Shown in pieces: positions 1-6,264 of a stretch of 9,555 nucleotides of DNA (within the stretch, counting starts at the first letter, position 1; every line of letters begins with the position of its first letter). The translations under genes and the position numbers were made by a program. Under the pieces are notes generated by a model. The model was not told where the DNA came from. It worked only from the letters and a program-made list of their open reading frames with translations, and searched no databases. The stretch comes from Gemmatimonadota bacterium (GTDB lineage Bacteria > Gemmatimonadota > Gemmatimonadetes > JACCXV01), in assembly GCA_013696835.1 (NCBI GenBank), contig JACCXV010000204.1:1-9555 (forward strand), read 5' to 3'.

Positions 1-9
1 ACCCTGACG

Positions 10-14
10 GGAGG
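10..14 (+). promoter_or_regulatory. Ribosome binding site of the hydroxyacyl-CoA dehydrogenase gene
   Basis: GGAGG lies 6 nt before the ATG at 21 and supports that start. A TGA at 5-7 could be the stop of a gene upstream of the window, but too little sequence is present to tell. Confidence 0.7.
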
Positions 15-20
15 GAGCTG

Positions 21-911
21 ATGGCGGCGGAGATCCGGACGGTGGGCGTGCTGGGCTGCGGTCTCATGGGATCGGGAATCGTGGAGGTGTGCGCCAAGGC
101 AGGCTTCTCGACGCTCGTGCTGGAGCAGGGCGAGGAGGCGCTGATGGCCGGCATGCGCAAGATCCAGGGGTCGCTCGGCCGGGCCGTCGAGCGCAAGCGG
201 CTGGGGGCCGAGGAGGCGACCCAGATCGAGTCGCGCATCTCGGGCACGACGACGGTGGAGGATCTGGCACCCGCCGACCTGGTGATCGAAGCCGTCGTGG
301 AGGATCTGGGCCTCAAGAAGGAGCTCTTCTCGGCCCTGGACCGGCTCTGCTCGGAGGCCACCATCTTCGCCTCCAACACCTCCTCGCTGACCATCACCGA
401 GCTGGCCGGAGCCACCGACCGCGCCGACCGCTTCGCCGGGCTGCACTTCTTCAACCCCGTGCCGGTCATGAAGCTGGTAGAGGTGGTGCGCGCGGTCCGC
501 ACGAGCGCGGAAACCTTCGAGCGCGCCTTCGCGTTCGCGAAGAGCATCGGCAAGGAGCCGATCGCCTGCAAGGACTCGTCAGGCTTCGTCGTGAACCGCC
601 TGCTCGTCCCGTACATCCTGGGCGCGGTGCGGGCGGTGGAGGCGGGGGTGGCCTCGGTTCCCGACATCGACAAGGGCATGATGCTCGGCTGCGGCCATCC
701 CATGGGGCCGCTCACGCTCCTCGACTTCGTCGGGCTCGACACCACGCACCGCATCGCCGAGATCATGTTCGAGGAGTACAAGGACCCGCTGTTCGCCTCG
801 CCGCCCCTCCTGCGGCGCATGGTGCTTGCCGGCTACCACGGCAAGAAGAGCGGGCGGGGCTTCTACGACTGGTCGGGCGACAAGCCGGTCCCGAGCGAGC
901 TCGGGCTGTGA
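21..911 (+). CDS. L-3-hydroxyacyl-CoA dehydrogenase, probably 3-hydroxybutyryl-CoA dehydrogenase
   Basis: A cytosolic enzyme that oxidises (S)-3-hydroxybutyryl-CoA (or a similar short 3-hydroxyacyl-CoA) to the 3-oxoacyl-CoA with NAD(P)+. The 296 residues match the usual stand-alone length of about 280-300. The Rossmann motif GCGLMG is at residues 12-17, followed by E35 at the end of strand 2, the usual NAD-type acidic residue. Active-site residues align by spacing with the human enzyme: S121, H142, E154 and N192, in the contexts SNTSS, HFFNP, KLVEV and GFVVNR. The C-terminal dimerisation domain follows and ends in the typical KKSGRGFYDW. The start is set by GGAGG at 10-14. An enoyl-CoA hydratase follows after 25 nt, which supports a role in the same short-chain acyl-CoA pathway. 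Family assignment is firm. The preference for four-carbon substrates is inferred from length and context. Confidence 0.95.
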   Translation: MAAEIRTVGVLGCGLMGSGIVEVCAKAGFSTLVLEQGEEALMAGMRKIQGSLGRAVERKRLGAEEATQIESRISGTTTVEDLAPADLVIEAVVEDLGLKKELFSALDRLCSEATIFASNTSSLTITELAGATDRADRFAGLHFFNPVPVMKLVEVVRAVRTSAETFERAFAFAKSIGKEPIACKDSSGFVVNRLLVPYILGAVRAVEAGVASVPDIDKGMMLGCGHPMGPLTLLDFVGLDTTHRIAEIMFEEYKDPLFASPPLLRRMVLAGYHGKKSGRGFYDWSGDKPVPSELGL

Positions 912-920
912 GCCGCGCCG

Positions 921-927
921 GAGGGGG
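921..927 (+). promoter_or_regulatory. Shine-Dalgarno site that decides the GTG 937 start
   Basis: GAGGGGG ends 9 nt before GTG 937. The reading frame is open well upstream, inside the previous gene, so this site chooses the start. The in-frame GTG 964 and ATG 976 lack a comparably good site. Confidence 0.55.
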
Positions 928-936
928 ACGCGAGCG

Positions 937-1797
937 GTGAGCGCTAGCCAAGAGGCTCGGCCGGTGAGCGAGGGAATGGCTCCCGAACACGCCGACGGTC
1001 CGTCCGGTGGCGCGTACGAGAACCTGACCTACGAGGTCGCCGACCGCGTCGCCACGATCACTATCAACCGCATCCGCAAGTTCAACGCGCTGAACGCCGA
1101 GACCGAGCGCGAGATCGACCGTGCCGTGCGCGCGGCGATCGATTCTGAGGACGTCGGTGGCATCATCCTCACGGGGGCCGGTGAGCGGGCATTCTGCGCG
1201 GGTGCCGACATCGAGATGATCTCGAACTTCACCGGCCCCCAGGCGAAGGAGTTCGCGTTCGACGGGCAGTTCATATTCCGCCGCATCGAGACCTCGCCGA
1301 AGCCGACCGTCGCGGCGATCAACGGGCTGGCGCTGGGGGGTGGGTGCGAGCTCGCGCTCGCCTGCCACCTGCGCGTGGCCTCGGAGACCGCGGTCTTCGC
1401 GCTGCCCGAGGTGACGCTTGGGGTGATCCCCGGCCATGGGGGCACCGTCCGCCTGCCGCGGCTGGTCGGGCGTGGCCTGGCGCTCGAGATGATCCTCAGC
1501 GGGACCCAGGTGGACGCGCGCCGCGCCTACGAGATGGGGCTGGTGAACCGCGTGGTCCCGGCCGCAGAGCTGCTGCCAGCCTGCCGCGCCCTGCTGGCTT
1601 CGATCCTCGACAAGGCCCCGCTCGCCGTGCGCTACGCCCTGGAGTCCACGCTGCGGGCGGAGACGCTCTCCCTCGACGACGCGCTCTACCTCGAGGCCAC
1701 GCTGTTCGGCATGGCCTGCGCCACCGAGGACATGAAGGAGGGAACGCGCGCCTTCCTGGAGCGCCCCAAGCGCAAGCCGGAGTTCCGGAGCCGGTGA
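937..1797 (+). CDS. Enoyl-CoA hydratase (crotonase superfamily)
   Basis: Probably adds water to a trans-2-enoyl-CoA such as crotonyl-CoA to give the 3-hydroxyacyl-CoA, the substrate of the preceding gene's enzyme. From GTG 937 it has 286 residues, normal for the family apart from a polar tail of about 26 residues before the first strand (YENLTYEV). The oxyanion-hole segment FCAGAD is at 86-91 and GLALGGG is at 130-136. Both catalytic glutamates of true hydratases are present, E138 and E158, 20 residues apart like E144/E164 of rat mitochondrial hydratase. One departure: the usual GAGGTQRL reads GHGGTVRL at 166-173. The final GTGA overlaps the next gene by 4 nt, suggesting translational coupling. 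Family is certain; chain-length preference is unknown. ATG 976 is an alternative start. Confidence 0.92.
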   Translation: MSASQEARPVSEGMAPEHADGPSGGAYENLTYEVADRVATITINRIRKFNALNAETEREIDRAVRAAIDSEDVGGIILTGAGERAFCAGADIEMISNFTGPQAKEFAFDGQFIFRRIETSPKPTVAAINGLALGGGCELALACHLRVASETAVFALPEVTLGVIPGHGGTVRLPRLVGRGLALEMILSGTQVDARRAYEMGLVNRVVPAAELLPACRALLASILDKAPLAVRYALESTLRAETLSLDDALYLEATLFGMACATEDMKEGTRAFLERPKRKPEFRSR

Positions 1798-2801
1798 GAG
1801 CGGCGCGGCGCGGCGCCCTGCTCCACGTCCTCAATGGCGACGCCACCGCGGCCGTCCTCGCTCGCTCCGGGGTCCCCGGGGACCGCCTGCCCTTCCGCGA
1901 GGCGCTCATCTCGGGCCCGACTCCCTTCGGCGTGAGAACCGAGGCGTGGCGCTCCCTGCGCGCCGCGCACCTGGCGGACGAGGCGGGGCTCGACGTCCAG
2001 GACGTGGAACGCGCGCTGCTCGAGCAGGAGCAGGCGCTGGAAGGCATCGCCGACCACGCGGAGGTCGTGCTCTGGTTCGAGCACGACCTGTTCTGCCAGG
2101 TCAACCTGGTGCACCTCCTGAGCCGCTTCGCGGAGCTCGATGCGCCGGAGACCCGGATCAGCATGGTCGACGTCGGCGAGCTGGTCACCGTGGAGGGCTT
2201 CCGGGGGCTCGGCCAGCTCTCCCCCGAGGACCTCGTGGCGCTCTTCGAGAGCCGTCGCGAGGTGACGGAGGCACAGACGGCAGCGGCCGTCCAGGCCTGG
2301 GCCGCCTACCGCTCGCCGGATCCCGCCTCGCTCGAGGACGTGCTCGCGACCGGCACGTCGCCGCTGCCCTTCCTCCACGAGGCGCTCACCTGCCACCTGG
2401 CCCGCTTCCCCTCGGTTCGGAACGGGCTCGGCCACGTCGAGAACGTGGCGCTCGGCCGCATCGCTGACGGCGTGGGGAGCTTCTCGTCGCTGTTCGACGA
2501 GTTCGGCGTCGCCTACCCCGGATACGGCCTGGGGGACACCCAGTTTCGCGCCTGCCTGGACCGGCTCGCCGTGGGTCGTGACCCGCTGCTGGGACTCGAG
2601 GGAAACGGGGAAGACGAGGCGCACCTTCGCTACACGCTCACGGGCACCGGCCGCCGCGTGCTGCAGAACGAGCGCGACTTCATCGAGACCAACGGCCTCG
2701 ACGTCTGGCTGGGTGGCGTCCACCTGCGGGATGGGGCGACCGTCTGGCGCTGGGACGAGCGCAGCGAGGAGCTCGTGGCCCAGCCCCCCGGCGGCCCCTG
2801 A
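1794..2801 (+). CDS. DUF1835-type protein of unknown function
   Basis: The function is not known. The start is GTG 1794, overlapping the hydratase stop as GTGA, and gives 335 residues. The N-terminal part has the hallmarks of the DUF1835 family: a strand and turn LHVLNGD at 10-16, then LPFREALISGP, and after a helical stretch VVLWFEHDLF at 91-100, with the conserved W94, E96, H97 and D98. The C-terminal half is mostly helical and ends in WLGGVHL and WRWD, a tail I recall from other DUF1835 proteins. The Asp/His/Glu set could form a catalytic or nucleotide site, but that is inference. There is no signal peptide or membrane segment, so it is likely cytosolic. The 4-nt overlap with a core acyl-CoA gene suggests co-translation, though not a shared function. 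The family name comes from recalled motifs, not a search. Confidence 0.8.
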   Translation: MRAARRGALLHVLNGDATAAVLARSGVPGDRLPFREALISGPTPFGVRTEAWRSLRAAHLADEAGLDVQDVERALLEQEQALEGIADHAEVVLWFEHDLFCQVNLVHLLSRFAELDAPETRISMVDVGELVTVEGFRGLGQLSPEDLVALFESRREVTEAQTAAAVQAWAAYRSPDPASLEDVLATGTSPLPFLHEALTCHLARFPSVRNGLGHVENVALGRIADGVGSFSSLFDEFGVAYPGYGLGDTQFRACLDRLAVGRDPLLGLEGNGEDEAHLRYTLTGTGRRVLQNERDFIETNGLDVWLGGVHLRDGATVWRWDERSEELVAQPPGGP

Positions 2802-2829
2802 ATCCGGGCGGCGAACCGATCCGCATCCC

Positions 2830-4050
2830 GTGACCCTCTCCGAGCAGGACCTCGTCTACGACTGGAACCTGATGGCCGAGGACTTCGTGCGGCCCTCGCA
2901 GGCGATCGAGTTCGACGACGAGACCCTCCGCGACGGCCTGCAATCGCCCTCCGTCACCGATCCGCCCATCCAGCGCAAGATCGAGATCCTGCACCTGATG
3001 GACGCGCTCGGCATCCAGAGCGCGGACATCGGACTGCCCGGCGCGGGCCCGCGCGCCGTCGCCGACGTGGAGCGGCTGGCGCGGGAGATCGTCTCGGCGG
3101 GGCTCTCGATCCGTCCCAACTGTGCCGCCCGCACCCTGCGCCAGGACGTGGATCCGATCGCGGACATCTCGGACGCCGTCGGCATCGCCATCGAGGCCTG
3201 CACGTTCATCGGATCGTCCCCCATCCGGCAGTACGTCGAGGGCTGGGACCTGGACCGCATCTGCCGGCTGGCGGAGGAATCCGTGAGGTACGCCGTGGGG
3301 CGAGGGCTCCCGGTGATGATGGTGACCGAGGACACCACGCGGGCCCGTCCAGAGTCGCTGGAGCGGATCTACACGGTGGCGATCGAGGCTGGGGCACGCC
3401 GCATCTGCCTGGCCGACACGGTGGGGCACGCCACGCCGGACGGCGTGCGCAACCTGGTGCGCTTCGCCAGGGCGCTGGTGGCGCGGACCGGGGAGGACGT
3501 GAAGTTGGACTGGCACGGCCACCGCGACCGCGGACTCGGGCTTCCCAACGCGCTGACCGCGATCGTGAACGGCGCCGACCGCATCCACGGCACCGGGCTG
3601 GGCGTCGGAGAGCGGGTGGGCAACACCGAGATGGACCTGCTGCTCGTGAACCTCAAGCTGCTCGGCTGGATCGACAACGACCTGACGCGGCTCGGGGAGT
3701 ACTGCGCCACGATCGCCGAGGCCACTGGCGTGCCGTTGCCCGTGAACTATCCCGTGGTCGGCCGCGACGCCTTCCGCACCGGAACCGGGGTGCACGCGGC
3801 GGCGCTCATCAAGGCCCGCGAGAAGGGCGACGCCTGGCTGGCGGACCGGATCTACTGCGGGGTGCCGGCCAGCATGGTCGGACGCGAGCAGGAGATCGAG
3901 GTTGGACACATGAGCGGAGCCTCGAACGTGATCTGGTGGCTCCGGACGAACGGATACGACGCCACCGAGGAGCGCGTGCAGCGCATCTTCGGCCACGCCA
4001 AGAAGTCTGACCGGACGCTCACGCGGCGCGAGATCGAGGAGCTGATCTGA
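2830..4050 (+). CDS. Homocitrate/2-isopropylmalate-synthase-like DRE-TIM metallolyase
   Basis: Probably a Claisen-type condensing enzyme joining acetyl-CoA (or another acyl-CoA) to a 2-oxo acid; the oxo acid is unknown. From GTG 2830 it has 406 residues. The TIM-barrel entry motif DETLRDG is at 30-36 (R34, D35), the metal-binding pair HGH at 229-231, and GLGVGERVGN follows. H322 (TGVHAAAL) and Y342 lie where the C-terminal subdomain of isopropylmalate and homocitrate synthases contributes active-site residues. After the barrel only about 100 residues remain, so the LeuA leucine-binding domain is absent. The usual DGEQ reads DGLQ, as in HMG-CoA lyases, so a lyase cannot be fully excluded. The start is uncertain: GTG 2830 keeps the N-terminal DLVYDWN segment, while ATG 2872 would give 392 residues; neither has a strong ribosome site. 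It is the last gene before a 236-nt gap. Confidence 0.85.
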   Translation: MTLSEQDLVYDWNLMAEDFVRPSQAIEFDDETLRDGLQSPSVTDPPIQRKIEILHLMDALGIQSADIGLPGAGPRAVADVERLAREIVSAGLSIRPNCAARTLRQDVDPIADISDAVGIAIEACTFIGSSPIRQYVEGWDLDRICRLAEESVRYAVGRGLPVMMVTEDTTRARPESLERIYTVAIEAGARRICLADTVGHATPDGVRNLVRFARALVARTGEDVKLDWHGHRDRGLGLPNALTAIVNGADRIHGTGLGVGERVGNTEMDLLLVNLKLLGWIDNDLTRLGEYCATIAEATGVPLPVNYPVVGRDAFRTGTGVHAAALIKAREKGDAWLADRIYCGVPASMVGREQEIEVGHMSGASNVIWWLRTNGYDATEERVQRIFGHAKKSDRTLTRREIEELI

Positions 4051-4085
4051 TGTTCGAGGCGGTGCGCGATAAGACCTTGCGCGCT

Positions 4086-4115
4086 TTGACTTTTTCCGCA
4101 GGCGCGAGGTAGCTT
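4086..4115 (+). promoter_or_regulatory. Candidate sigma-70-type promoter
   Basis: TTGACT at 4086-4091 matches the -35 consensus at five of six positions. It is followed by a T-run and, after an 18-nt spacer, by TAGCTT at 4110-4115 as a weak -10 (three of six to TATAAT, with TA at the start and final T kept). This is the least GC-rich patch in the region and sits in the only gap between genes, as expected for a promoter of the second gene set. Transcription would begin near 4122. Confidence 0.5.
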
Positions 4116-4191
4116 GGACTGTTCGCCGGTAACGGTTTCCCCGCCCTCGCTCCTCGATGGCGCAGCGGCCTCGATACCGCGCAGGGAAGTG

Positions 4192-4221
4192 ATGCGGCCC
4201 GCCCTCGATCGTAGCCCGTAG
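4192..4221 (+). CDS. Possible 9-codon leader ORF (uORF)
   Basis: An ATG preceded by AGGGA (4183-4187) at 4-nt spacing opens nine codons (MRPALDRSP) that end in TAG. The stop overlaps a GTG at 4221 that is in frame with the following lipoprotein gene (TAGTG). This could be a leader peptide coupling translation to GTG 4221, or chance. It depends on the promoter call being right. Confidence 0.25.
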   Translation: MRPALDRSP

Positions 4222-4286
4222 TGCCCAAGATTCTCTCCTCGACGCCTGTCGTGTGCGAGTGGCGCCGTCTACCGGCGCGCGGGCCA

Positions 4287-5174
4287 ATGCGGCACTGCCG
4301 GGGGGCGCGGGCTTCGTGGGCGGTGGCTTGCCTGGCAGCCGCGTGCGCTTCGGGATCCGGCTCGGGTCGAGGGTCGAGCACCGACGCGCCGGCGACCACG
4401 GCGACGACCACGGAGGGCGCCGGCCGAGAGACGGCAAGCGCAGGGCCGCAACGCACGGCCCCTCGACCGGAGGACGACGCGGGGGCGGCCGACCAGGAGC
4501 GAGCGCCGCTCTCGGACGCCACGACGCGTCTGTACGCGGGGTTCGTCGTGGCCGGCTTCGGGGCAGAGCCCGTTGCGCTGCTGCCTCCGGCAAGCATCAC
4601 GCTGCCCCCGGACCTCGCCTCGGGGCCCACCGGGACGGCGCTCACGGGGGAGATCGAGCGCATCGTCCTCGACCGGCTGCCGGCCGAGATCCGCATCGTG
4701 CGATCGCGGGCGCCGGTGCTCGCGTTCGACGCGTGGGGAAGCGACGTGGAGAGCGGCGGGCGTGGGGGCTTCCTACGCTCGGTTCTCGACTGGAGCGGCT
4801 CTCCGGGACCCGCGGGAGAGCTGCCGGAGATCGTCGGCAACAGCGTGGAGGAGCTGGGCGACAGCCGGGGGCTGCGCTTCTTCCTGTTCCCCCGCGGCGT
4901 GACGGTCCTGCGGCGCGGGACGTTCGACTACTTCGCCACCGTCGAGGGACTGCTGCTGGACGCGCGCGGCGAGCGCGCGGTGTGGGCGGGGACCGGATCG
5001 GCGGCGGGACGGGTGCCGGAGGGGAGCCCCGGCCAGCTGCTGAGCGGCGTCGTCCGCGACGCGGTGACGCGCGCCGTGGCGGACCTCGCGGCGAAGCTCC
5101 CCGGCGCGGGCGTGGCGGGGGAGGCTGGCGGATTCTCTGACGTGGATTCCGGACGCAGAACGGAGACGCGCTGA
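4287..5174 (+). CDS. Unrecognised secreted lipoprotein
   Basis: I do not recognise the family. ATG 4287 gives 295 residues with a compact lipoprotein signal: basic start (MRHCRGAR), hydrophobic stretch at 9-19, and a lipobox LAAAC at 16-20. Alanine at -3 is less usual than leucine but allowed. After C20 comes a Ser/Gly/Thr/Pro/Ala-rich linker to about residue 75, typical of a tether to a membrane. The globular part has alternating strands, including LRFFLFPRGVTVLRRG, then a strand pair carrying GLLLDARGERAVWAGTGSA and a final amphipathic helix (AVTRAVADLAAKL). This loosely recalls small outer-membrane assembly lipoproteins, but that is inference only. GTG 4221 would add 22 residues upstream and is coupled to a uORF; it makes a poorer signal peptide. 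The stop overlaps the isocitrate dehydrogenase start as TGATG, so the two are co-translated. Confidence 0.75.
   Translation: MRHCRGARASWAVACLAAACASGSGSGRGSSTDAPATTATTTEGAGRETASAGPQRTAPRPEDDAGAADQERAPLSDATTRLYAGFVVAGFGAEPVALLPPASITLPPDLASGPTGTALTGEIERIVLDRLPAEIRIVRSRAPVLAFDAWGSDVESGGRGGFLRSVLDWSGSPGPAGELPEIVGNSVEELGDSRGLRFFLFPRGVTVLRRGTFDYFATVEGLLLDARGERAVWAGTGSAAGRVPEGSPGQLLSGVVRDAVTRAVADLAAKLPGAGVAGEAGGFSDVDSGRRTETR
5162..5165 (+). promoter_or_regulatory. Ribosome binding site inside the lipoprotein gene
   Basis: GGAG lies 8 nt before ATG 5174 and supports the start that overlaps the upstream stop by 1 nt. Confidence 0.6.
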
Positions 5175-6205
5175 TGGCTGGCGAAACGCATCGAGTGACG
5201 CTGATCGAGGGCGACGGCATTGGCCCCGAGGTGGCGGCGGCCACGCTCGAGGTGCTCGACGCCTCGGGGGTGAACATCGAGTGGGACCGGCAGCTGATGG
5301 GCATTCCCGCGGAGGAGGCGGGACGGGACGTCCTGCCGGAAGAGACGCTGGCGTCCATCCGTGCCAACCGGGTGGCGCTGAAGGGCCCGCTCACGACGCA
5401 CCTGCGCACGGGCTTCCGCTCCGTGAACGTCGCCCTGCGCCAGGAGCTGCTGCTGTACGCCAACGTCCGGCCCGCCAAGACGCTGCTCCCGCCGCCTCGC
5501 CGCTACGACGACGTGGACCTCGTGCTCATTCGCGAGAACACGCAGGGGCTCTACACCGGCATCGAGCACTACATCGACAGCAAGAAGAACGCGGCCGAGT
5601 CCATCGTGATCATCACCCGCGAAGCAGCCGAGCGCGTCGTGCGCTACGCCTTCGAGTACGCGCGCGCGAACGGGCGCGGCAAGGTGACCATCGTGCACAA
5701 GGCCAACATCCTGAAGTACAGCCAGGGGCTGTTTCTCGACGCGGGCCGCGCGGTCGCCGCCGAGTACCCCGAGATCCCCTTCGACGAGAAGATCGTCGAC
5801 AACATGGCGATGCAGTTGGTGCTCGATCCCATGCAGTTCGACGTGATGGTCACGACGAACATGTTCGGCGACATCCTCTCGGATCTCTGCTCGGGTCTGG
5901 TGGGGGGGCTGGGCCTCGCCCCCAGCGCGAACATCGGCGAGGAGGCGGCCGTGTTCGAGGCCGTGCACGGGAGCGCTCCGGACATCGCCGGCCAGGATCT
6001 CGCGAACCCTTCGGCACTGGTGCTCTCGGCCTGCCTGATGCTGGAGCACCTGGGGGAGCAGGAGGCCGCGCGCCGCGTGCGGGGAGCCCTGGTCTCGACG
6101 TTGCGCGAGGGCAGGCATCTCACGCGCGATCTCGGCGGGACGCTGGGAACGCGCGAGTTCGCGCGCGTCCTGGCGGAGCGCCTGCCGCAGGCGGCGCCTG
6201 CCTGA
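5174..6205 (+). CDS. NAD-dependent isocitrate dehydrogenase
   Basis: Oxidatively decarboxylates isocitrate to 2-oxoglutarate in the cytosol. The 343 residues are normal for the short NAD-type enzyme of the isocitrate/isopropylmalate dehydrogenase family. Isocitrate-binding residues match E. coli Icd by spacing: S83, N85 and R89 in RSVNVALR (S113, N115, R119), R99 in ANVRPAK (R129), R120 in RENT (R153). Catalytic Y127 (E. coli Y160) and K176 (K230) are present. The SxN pair argues against isopropylmalate or homoisocitrate dehydrogenase. D270 in HGSAPDIAG stands where NADP enzymes carry lysine, so NAD is the likely cofactor. One oddity: RENTEG reads RENTQG (Q124). The start at ATG 5174 overlaps the upstream lipoprotein stop, an unusual partner for a central-metabolism gene. 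A 59-nt gap precedes the acyl-CoA dehydrogenase. Confidence 0.92.
   Translation: MAGETHRVTLIEGDGIGPEVAAATLEVLDASGVNIEWDRQLMGIPAEEAGRDVLPEETLASIRANRVALKGPLTTHLRTGFRSVNVALRQELLLYANVRPAKTLLPPPRRYDDVDLVLIRENTQGLYTGIEHYIDSKKNAAESIVIITREAAERVVRYAFEYARANGRGKVTIVHKANILKYSQGLFLDAGRAVAAEYPEIPFDEKIVDNMAMQLVLDPMQFDVMVTTNMFGDILSDLCSGLVGGLGLAPSANIGEEAAVFEAVHGSAPDIAGQDLANPSALVLSACLMLEHLGEQEAARRVRGALVSTLREGRHLTRDLGGTLGTREFARVLAERLPQAAPA
6187..6201. repeat. Short GC inverted repeat at the end of the isocitrate dehydrogenase gene
   Basis: GCAGGC-GGC-GCCTGC forms a 6-bp stem with a 3-nt loop, ending 4 nt before the end of the stop codon. No T-run follows, so it is not called a terminator. It could slow ribosomes or protect a cut mRNA end, or be chance in GC-rich DNA. 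Confidence 0.35.
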
Positions 6206-6214
6206 ATGGGAAAG

Positions 6215-6234
6215 GGCTCGAGACACGGCTCGAG
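6215..6234. repeat. Direct repeat GGCTCGAG x2, period 12
   Basis: GGCTCGAG occurs at 6215-6222 and 6227-6234 in the 59-nt gap before the acyl-CoA dehydrogenase gene. Each copy contains the palindrome CTCGAG, so the pair can also form a 6-bp hairpin with loop ACACGG. It may be an operator-like site or chance. Confidence 0.3.
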
Positions 6235-6252
6235 GCATCCGAAACGATCGCT

Positions 6253-6260
6253 GGGAGAGG
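6253..6260 (+). promoter_or_regulatory. Ribosome binding site favouring the 6265 start
   Basis: GGGAGAGG lies just before ATG 6265, with GGAG spaced 7 nt from the ATG. A second purine run, GGGGAGAGGG at 6361-6370, precedes an in-frame GTG at 6373, but its 2-nt gap is too short unless the earlier part of the run is used. Confidence 0.5.
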
Positions 6261-6264
6261 TCAC

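Larger units (their letters stand above)
4051..4286 (+). other. Non-coding gap with candidate promoter and leader
   Basis: The only sizeable gap in the window. It carries a candidate promoter at 4086-4115, then about 165 nt of leader before ATG 4287, with a possible short uORF at 4192-4221. I see no strong hairpin followed by a T-run, so no intrinsic terminator for the upstream genes, and no riboswitch that I recognise. A 5-bp GC stem (4064-4068 with 4080-4084) followed by TTTGACTTTTT is too weak to call. If GTG 4221 is the real start of the next gene, the gap shortens to 170 nt. Confidence 0.6.

Noticed and set aside
2830..4050. Ordinary leucine-pathway leuA with the isocitrate dehydrogenase as leuB
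   Set aside because: The synthase lacks the leucine-binding domain and DGEQ; the dehydrogenase has the isocitrate-specific SxN residues; leuC and leuD are absent.
4064..4084. Terminator hairpin after the synthase gene
   Set aside because: Only a 5-bp GCGCG/CGCGC stem with an 11-nt loop and an interrupted T-run that belongs to the -35 region.
2680..4593. Open frame of 637 codons on the minus strand
   Set aside because: It runs antisense through the synthase gene and the promoter gap, its product is Arg/Pro/Gly/His-rich without a recognisable domain, and long antisense frames are expected in very GC-rich genes.
4253..5140. Alternative plus-strand frame over the lipoprotein gene
   Set aside because: The product is Arg/Gly/Ala-rich throughout. 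The other frame has the signal peptide, lipobox, patterned strands and the TGATG junction.
6187..6201. Intrinsic terminator at the end of isocitrate dehydrogenase
   Set aside because: A stem of 6 bp without any T-run, inside the coding sequence, with the next gene 59 nt on in the same direction.
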